Assembly (NCBI RefSeq): GCF_000143415.4
Contig: NW_003314302.1
Location: 18,065 to 82,064 of the forward strand
Reading direction: 5' to 3'
DNA length: 64,000 bases
DNA from: Selaginella moellendorffii
Lineage: Eukaryota > Streptophyta > Lycopodiopsida > Selaginellales > Selaginellaceae
Part shown: in pieces, positions 57,936 to 64,000 of the stretch
Numbering within the stretch: the first letter of the stretch is position 1
Layout: each line of letters begins with the position of its first letter
Translations under genes and position numbers: made by a program
Notes under the pieces: model-generated
The model's database searches: none
The model's input: the letters and a program-made list of their open reading frames with translations, nothing else
Told to the model about the DNA's origin: nothing

Positions 57936-58605
57936 AACTTCCAATTAAGAACAATACGGTCTTAGGGTCGCCCCCTAAACATGAATACTATTTTATTATT
58001 TTATTATTAGATTAATTGCAAGCATGAACACTATTTTATTTTACTAGTGAGAGTCAAAATCTCACCTAAGATTAACTGTGTTGAGTTTCTGGGTGTTAAG
58101 TTGGTATTAGATCATAGTAAAGAAGCAGAACCAAACTTGTAATCAATGGAATCCATTCTTACAGACTTGTCTTGGAAGTGGCATTGATACTTCTCCTAGT
58201 GAATTTGGACAAGGCACACTTACTGTAAAGGGGCAGAGTGAAGTAAACAACTAGTTTGCATACTCAGTCATCCCGTCCATGCATTGCAATGCATGGTGAA
58301 TTATTGGTGGATCCTGATTCTTGACAGAAAAGGACACAAAGAATTGAAATAGATTTCAAGTGAAAGCTTTTAAAAAGCAAGCAAACCATACATAGCCTAA
58401 CACTATGTTGTCAAGTCTAAATTGAAAATCAATAGGAAAAGGTTATTCATCCACAATTTGTATATATTAGCAATATATAATATTGGGCATTAGCTCAGAA
58501 CTCAAGTGAAAACCTAATACTCAATAACAAGCTCATTACTATTTGACCACTTTCACTTGTAAAAACCGCTTGAATATCCAGTTTTCCAATCGAAGCTTCA
58601 ACAAG

Positions 58606-60359
58606 TGTGAGTGATGGGAGAATCCACCAAATGGAAAGAACCATTTACCTGGATGGGCTTCAAGAGACCCTCCCTTGTCATCTACCAATTTATATATGAC
58701 TTTGTACAAGACCTTCACTGTCACACCTTCAGCTGCGTGCGTACATTGAAAGAAGATTGCTCCACTCTCAATTGCCAAATCTACACAAGCATATGAAGAG
58801 CGAAGAAAAACAATGCCAATACCAAGCACAACTTTTGAGAACAATGTTTAGCTGGTATGGCTCAACACTAGAGTCCTCTCCAAATGCTATAGTGCTTGCA
58901 AGATTTGCAAGCATCACCTTCCTTTGCTAGCTTGAGAGGTTAGACGACAATCATGCATGCATCCTTTCTAGACACCTAAAATACTAATGGCATTCTTGTC
59001 ACGAGCAACGGTTCTGTGCTTAACTCCATCCATCAAACCCTATTCACTTGAAAATTTTGAAGTGTATAATGAAAGATTGCACCTTTTATTTCAATTACGA
59101 GGCATGGGTTTGGTTTTTGGATTGCACTCCATATATCTCCTTGAACCTCCTAAGTTTTATCCTTAAGCTTACCATCTGAAATTTCTAAATATTTATAATG
59201 AGGAGTTGCTAAACTTTCTGGGCTGCCAAATTCAGCTAATGGTAGCCATCCGATAGGGGGATAATTGTCTTTAACCACATCTTTGCAAATAATCGTTCTA
59301 ATGTTTGCTTTCAACCAATAGGAGGTGGCTAATTGCCTTGGCAAGAGAGGAAGGTGCTATGACACAAATGTGTTGACCAGTATTAATGCTTAACCTTTTG
59401 CAGTGGAAATTTATTGGGTCATTTGGATTTTATTATTCACTCTATGGAGTTTGATAATTTTCTTTTGAGGAAACATATTTATAGCTACTTCCTCAATTTT
59501 TCTTTGAAAGTGGAATATAATATTTGTTGTTTTGATACTATTCCAATTTAATTTTCAATATAACTAATCAAAACAATGCTTAATGGATATTCTGGTTCCC
59601 TCTTAGGTATATTCAGTTCTTATTAGTTAATACCTCAGAAGATTTCTTAGGTGCAATTTTACTTTATAGAGCATGGTTAAGAGTAGAATCAAGCCAAAAG
59701 ATGATGTGAATAAAAAAAAGGGACACCAAGAATAACAAAGTGTTAGAGATGAGGCCTCAAAAAGAAATATCAAAACTACTTACAATCTCTTGCTTCGTAT
59801 GTTATTTTGTTGCAAGTGTTGCAACAATCATTCTTCTTTTTCTTCTGAACTTGTCCAACTTGCTACTATTGCCCTGATCATTTGTTAGTCCTAGTTTCCT
59901 ACATTGTGACAAATCATTTCCTCTTTTTTAGGAAGGGTGCCAATTCTTTCTCATTCAAGCTCTTACTTGAGAAAACCCTCCAAAACTGTGAAATCGGCTA
60001 TGATCTAGCCAAAAGTGTTGCTAGAACTCAAATGATGTAACCTTACAAGTTGCATTGGTCCACTAAACCCCTTGAAGAAAGTTGTGATTAACTTGTCATC
60101 ATCAAACTCTTTTATTTGAATTGCATTCATCTTCTTAGCAATATCTATGAGAAATTAATTATGGATTCTATCTCACTCTGTTTGCAACTGTTCAACTATA
60201 ATTTGAGTTCCAAAAATTTTACTCTGCTTGTTATACCAAGGATCATACATAGAGCATCCTAATTTTCCTTTGCTAATTAGTCAATATTGGTCTTTTTACC
60301 TTAGCATTTCAAGCCTTGGCATTGCCCAAGCTCCCACATTTGCCATACATGTAAGCAAT
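58606..60359. other. AT-rich repeat-derived region without assigned gene
   Basis: A minus-strand frame at 58844-58539 (contains ACVDLAIESGAIFFQCTHAA) may be copia RNase H-end debris, but the match is weak. The frame at 59344-59150 was not recognised. Confidence 0.4.
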
Positions 60360-60623
60360 CATGTTGGTGAGGTATCAATTCGGCCAATATTTACTCCCTA
60401 GGATCTGCACATGGATTCTCCAAATCTCTAGCCTCATAGCCCTTGGATGTTGTCCATGTGGACAGTCAAATGGATTCTAAATTTTCTTTTGCATTCTAAA
60501 TCCAATGAGAGGTGCTGAAACTATATTTTATATTTTCCCAGTGTTCATGGCTTTGTGGTTATAGCATGCATGCCGTAATGTTCTGTTGTGTAAGGTTGTT
60601 GGGTTTGATTCCTATTTGCCTCA
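60360..60623 (+). repeat. decayed fourth copy of the cargo 3' end with SINE-like module S6
   Basis: It matches 41750-42013 with many substitutions. Most are C to T or G to A at CpG sites of the better copies, for example GATCCGCGCGTGG against GATCTGCACATGG and GTCGTCCACGTGG against GTTGTCCATGTGG. The SINE-like part is 60541-60623 with B-box GGGTTTGATTCC. Confidence 0.75.
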
Positions 60624-61839
60624 TCTTTTAATTAAGGACTGTATTTATTCATAGGAAATAAATGAAAAAACATTGGTACACTACTGTCAATTCTATTGCT
60701 CAACTGAGCGTCTAGATACTCTTAAGCATATGAAAAAAGGAGATCAAAGCAAAGGTTAATTTTGTGATAGTTGGCAAACATACATCCAAACCATTAATTA
60801 ATTTAGCTATTTTGCCTTATATAAATCCTAAGAAAATGCTCATCTTGCCATACATGGCAATGGTTATGGATATTATGTCATTGCTAAAGTTGGAAGAGGA
60901 TAGAATTTCTCCAGCAAGTTCGATAGATGTTAGCTATTTGATTATATTTATCATTTTTATGTATTATTTTCTCACTCACAACTTTTATTCTATAGATTTG
61001 GGGTGCTAAAAGTGGGAATGTTGTTTTGAGCTTCTAAATGAAGCTTTATGAATATGAAACTCAATTAATGCTCCCTCTCTGGTAAAAAACAAATTCACTG
61101 CACTTTGACACTCATAAAACTAGTGCTATTATTAGATATAGAAGTTGAGTTTAGCATTAAGATTGATAATTTAGTTAGTAGATTTCTTAGTTTTCTCTTT
61201 TTCCATAGTTTTTAGCTATTGTCTTCATTTCATATCCAAAACAAAGATCACAATGAGAATAACTATTAACATATATCAATACCTCTTCCAAAAGTGACTA
61301 TCACAGTTGTGGTGGAATAATTTTCTTCTGTTAATACAAGTTCTTCCACTTTGCATATTCTTGGACTTGGAAAACATGAGTTAGAGGTAGACTTGTATGT
61401 TGCTTTTGGTCTTATTTGCTTTTTAAAAACTTGGATTTTCTCTAGCTTTAATCTAGGTCTTTCTATCGAGATAATTTGCCTAAAACTTTAGAAGTTCTAG
61501 TAGGGGTAATAATAAAAGAACTTGACGTGAAGCTAGTTTTCCTATTAGAATACACCTCAAGCCATAAGAACAACTCACTATACATTACAATGCATGGATA
61601 GGGATGATAATAGTGACAACAATGGTGCATCATCAAATACCTAAAGCAATAAAGCCTTGCATTTAAAAGATTATGTTAGAGCAAGAATATATGTTAAGCT
61701 ATATCACTCTTTGTTTTGCATTCAACTTAGGCCTAATCTCAAGTTCCATGCTACTCTAGTTGGTGGGGTACCCACTTCCTCACATTAAGCCACCAAGTTT
61801 ATGAACCTCCCAAAGAGATTATCTCAAATAAAAATTTGA
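60624..61839. other. AT-rich region, no assigned gene
   Basis: No coding similarity. 61690-61800 is a diverged copy of the 63040-63140 LTR-like piece (GTTGGTGGGGTACCCAC). Confidence 0.45.
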
Positions 61840-62605
61840 GATTTATGGAGAAGTTTTGGGGTATATTGTTTTAATTGTTATCAAGTTGAAGTTTAGTACA
61901 ATTTATCATTCTCAAACAAATGGGTGAACTAAATGGCACAGGTTAAGGATTATTTATGGTACTATGTCATGGTAGACCAATGTAACTAAATTGAGCATTT
62001 GAACAAAGCAAAAATCTGTAATAATAACATATTTCACAATGCTATTAATTTTTCTCTATAGGAGATGTTACAAGGGAATGCTCATAAAGTTCCTTAACAA
62101 ATCATTGAGTCCTTAAACTTATGTAGAGTAATTATGCCAAGATTGGTCTAAGGTTACTAAGGCAATGGGCAAAGCTCAAAATAGGTAACAATATGATAAA
62201 GATAAGCATTATTGGGATGTACTGTATCAAGTGGGAGACCAAGTTTGGTTATCTTTATGAAATTTGAATATTAAAGGATCTTTAGTTTTTACTAAAATAT
62301 GCTAGTCCCTATTAGGTACTCAAGCAAATAGATGATATATTTTATTAGTCAAATCTTCTAAAAGAGACAAGTTTACATGATATGTTTCATGTTAGTTTAT
62401 TAGCCCTATATCATGAGAATTCTAACTACTCTATAGAAGTTTGTCTAGCACCACAAGTTTATGATAGTGAATTTGAGTATGAGGTTGAAGCAATTCTTTT
62501 ATCTTGCAAAACATGTGATAGTTGAATCAAAGAATATTCAGTTAAGTGGAAAGTTTACCCAACTTGGGAACCTATTAGGAATTTTATATATGCTTATAGA
62601 GTATG
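61840..62605 (+). pseudogene. Ty3/gypsy integrase C-terminus with chromodomain, decayed
   Basis: Pieces read in broken frames. FSTIYHSQTNG-like text near 61895 is the end of the integrase core, where HPQTDGQ is usual. YDKDKHYWDVLYQVGDQVWL (about 62185-62250) is the GPY/F-proximal block. HDMFHVSLLAL lies near 62380. SEFEYEVEAILLS then YSVKWKVYPTWEPI (62470-62580) is a chromodomain, marking a chromovirus-type element. Many stops are present. A polypurine-like GGGGTGAGGGGG occurs at about 62965, fitting the 3' end of such an element. Confidence 0.72.
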
Positions 62606-62679
62606 AAAATTATAATAAAAAGTAGTTTTTATAAACCTTTATAATAAATCTTGCAAATCAATAAAGTAACACATTTCTT

Positions 62680-63009
62680 TCAATCCAAAGTTTATTTAGT
62701 TTATCATATTTGCCAAACACCCTCACTATCATGCCTCATTTGTTAATCTTGTTTTGGTTTATGTGTTATTTATTGCAAGTTCCTAAATCTTCTAATGAGG
62801 CATATCTACAAAATGTAGAGAGTGTCCTAGACCATATGATGATGTTCCCACATCCTAATTCATAATCTATTCACCATTCCATATTCATTAAGTTTTTAAA
62901 TTTGTTATAGAGATTAACTCTTGGGATTGGAGTGAAAGCTCAAAGCAAGAGTTCCTCTAAAGGGGTGAGGGGGCTCCAAATGTATGGTAATGATAATAGT
63001 TGGAAGCAC
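62680..63009 (+). other. 3' end of the gypsy element, homologous to 37000-37330
   Basis: GCCAAACACCCTCACTATCATGCC at 62713 corresponds to 37020. GAGTGAAAGCTCAAAGC at 62930 corresponds to 37250. The polypurine tract is followed by CTCCAAATGTATGG, where the arm has TTCTAAATGTATAG. Confidence 0.5.
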
Positions 63010-63605
63010 AAGCAACTATTTGAGACACTAGTTTGGAAATTATTAGGCTATATCATTCCTTATTTTGTATTCGATTTAAGCCTAAGCCTAAATTCCATAC
63101 TACTTTAATTGGTGGGGTACCCACCTCCTCAAATTAGGCCATTGGTATGCCAAAATTATGCCAAACACTGTCCGACACTATTTTGCATATAGGAATTAAT
63201 TATAGAAAGCTAATGCTTGTAGGGGAATTTAAGTGTATACTAGACCCATGTTTTATAGCACAACAAGCTTAAAGTTTGACTTCAAATTCAGATGCATTAC
63301 ATTTATAGTTTGTGTCTCCATCAAATCCTATCTTGAGCTGTAATTGAAAACAAATTAATCTACATTAGGTTCGGCAAGAATTGCTTCCATAGTCTTTATG
63401 ACAAATGCCATGGCTAAAGAGAAATAAAAGCTAAGACTCATCATATTCTCTTCTTCCTCTATATCAGAATTGGCAAAATAAAAATCTAAATCATAGAAGG
63501 CTTTAAGAATTGGTAGTATCACTCATCAATCTTTAGCAATCTATGCTTCTTGTTGATAAGCCCATTAAGTTGCTTATAAATCTAAATACTCTTTATATTG
63601 ATGCC
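63010..63605 (-). repeat. third, diverged copy of the 39290-39850 segment (inverted)
   Basis: The reverse complement matches 39290-39850 including TGTTGTGCTATAAAACA and GGGTACCCCACCAATTAAA. It shows this segment exists outside the inverted duplication and is older there. Confidence 0.75.
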
Positions 63606-63869
63606 TAGCCTCTTTTTATATTTGTTAGATTGTCTAGAATAAGATTTCAAACTTCAAACCTTTACTAATCAATTTGAACTCATAAACTAACTAGTTGAAT
63701 CTTCTATATTAATCCTAGATCGAGTCTTTAAACCAATCAATCACAGTTATAACCTTTGGTTTCTAGGTATTACAACTTTTTTTTTTTCATTAAAAAGTTC
63801 GATACTAGCCTTGAGTTCCCTCGAGGTCTAAGAATTGTATCCTTGGCAGCGTCGTGGGGCTGGGTTTTG

Positions 63870-64000
63870 CTTCGCCCTGGGCGCGATGATAGCCAGGAAG
63901 TCAAAGCTCTCGCAAACTCCGATTGACAGGATTTCTCATCGCAGTGTAGTCTCTTGGACTCGGGCTACTCACAGCTGGTTGGCCTTGGATCTCTTAGTCT
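63870..64000 (+). CDS. probable pentatricopeptide repeat (PPR) gene fragment, runs off the window
   Basis: GC content returns to that of the genes. One frame gives SQTPIDRISHRSVVSWTRAT followed by HSWLALDLL, matching the PPR junction pattern R-SVVSWT followed by A-LDL in plant organellar RNA-binding proteins. Residues between SWT and HSW are shorter than the usual repeat, so a deletion or pseudogene is possible. Only about 40 codons are visible. Confidence 0.45.

Larger units (their letters stand above)
55740..58605 (+). repeat. 2.87-kb direct repeat, copy 2
   Basis: Same order of parts as 39830-42710, with a constant 15,926-bp offset through repeat A and most of the cargo. The largest differences are a loss of 15 bp near 57760 (cargo 3' end) and of about 30 bp near 58470. 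Confidence 0.88.

Overview
The window is nuclear DNA of a land plant. The best fit is a compact lycophyte genome of the Selaginella type. That is inferred from very short introns (mostly 40-60 bp), gene spacing of 50-250 bp, plant-type proteins (two-ACT-repeat acetolactate synthase regulatory subunit, IBR3/ACAD10-like fusion, EF-hand NDB-type NADH dehydrogenase, UGT and PPR relatives), teloboxes just upstream of several start codons, and a spliced signal-peptide protein resembling potato type II inhibitors. No database search was possible, so the organism is an inference.

Layout 1-31.7 kb, gene-rich: a decayed inositol-phosphatase-like fragment (-), a MORC/CRT1 ATPase pseudogene (+), an RPA70-like gene (+), tRNA-Ile(AAU) (-), a glycosyltransferase pseudogene (+), then NDB dehydrogenase (-), Nudix hydrolase (-) and leucine carboxyl methyltransferase 1 (-). 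After these come the divergent IBR3/ACAD10-like gene (+), acetolactate synthase regulatory subunit (+), RLP24 ribosome-assembly factor (-), divergent MON2 trafficking protein (+) and a small secreted cysteine-rich protein (+). These are mostly housekeeping genes with unrelated jobs. Their links are positional: two head-to-head pairs with 190-220 bp between start codons, and one tail-to-tail pair 49 bp apart.

Layout 32-64 kb, repeat-rich: an abrupt change to AT-rich, almost gene-free sequence made of nested transposon remains. The main architecture is a large inverted duplication (34249-42436 against 53692-47076, with one 1.42-kb gap) around a 4.6-kb spacer that holds a decayed Ty3/gypsy element and a 6/12-bp tandem repeat. 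A 2.87-kb part of the left arm is also present as a direct copy at 55.7-58.6 kb. These units carry Ty1/copia integrase debris, six copies of a tRNA-derived SINE-like module, and a GC-rich, host-like coding cargo of unknown function with its own small intron and telobox. Every cargo copy examined shares a frame break. A further, CpG-depleted fragment lies at 60.4 kb, a chromodomain-type gypsy 3' end at 61.8-63 kb, and an apparent PPR gene fragment at the right edge.

The most interesting signals are the inverted duplication with its frame-broken multiplied cargo, the SINE-like family, the PIN2-like peptide, and a single-base frameshift in the otherwise intact NDB gene.
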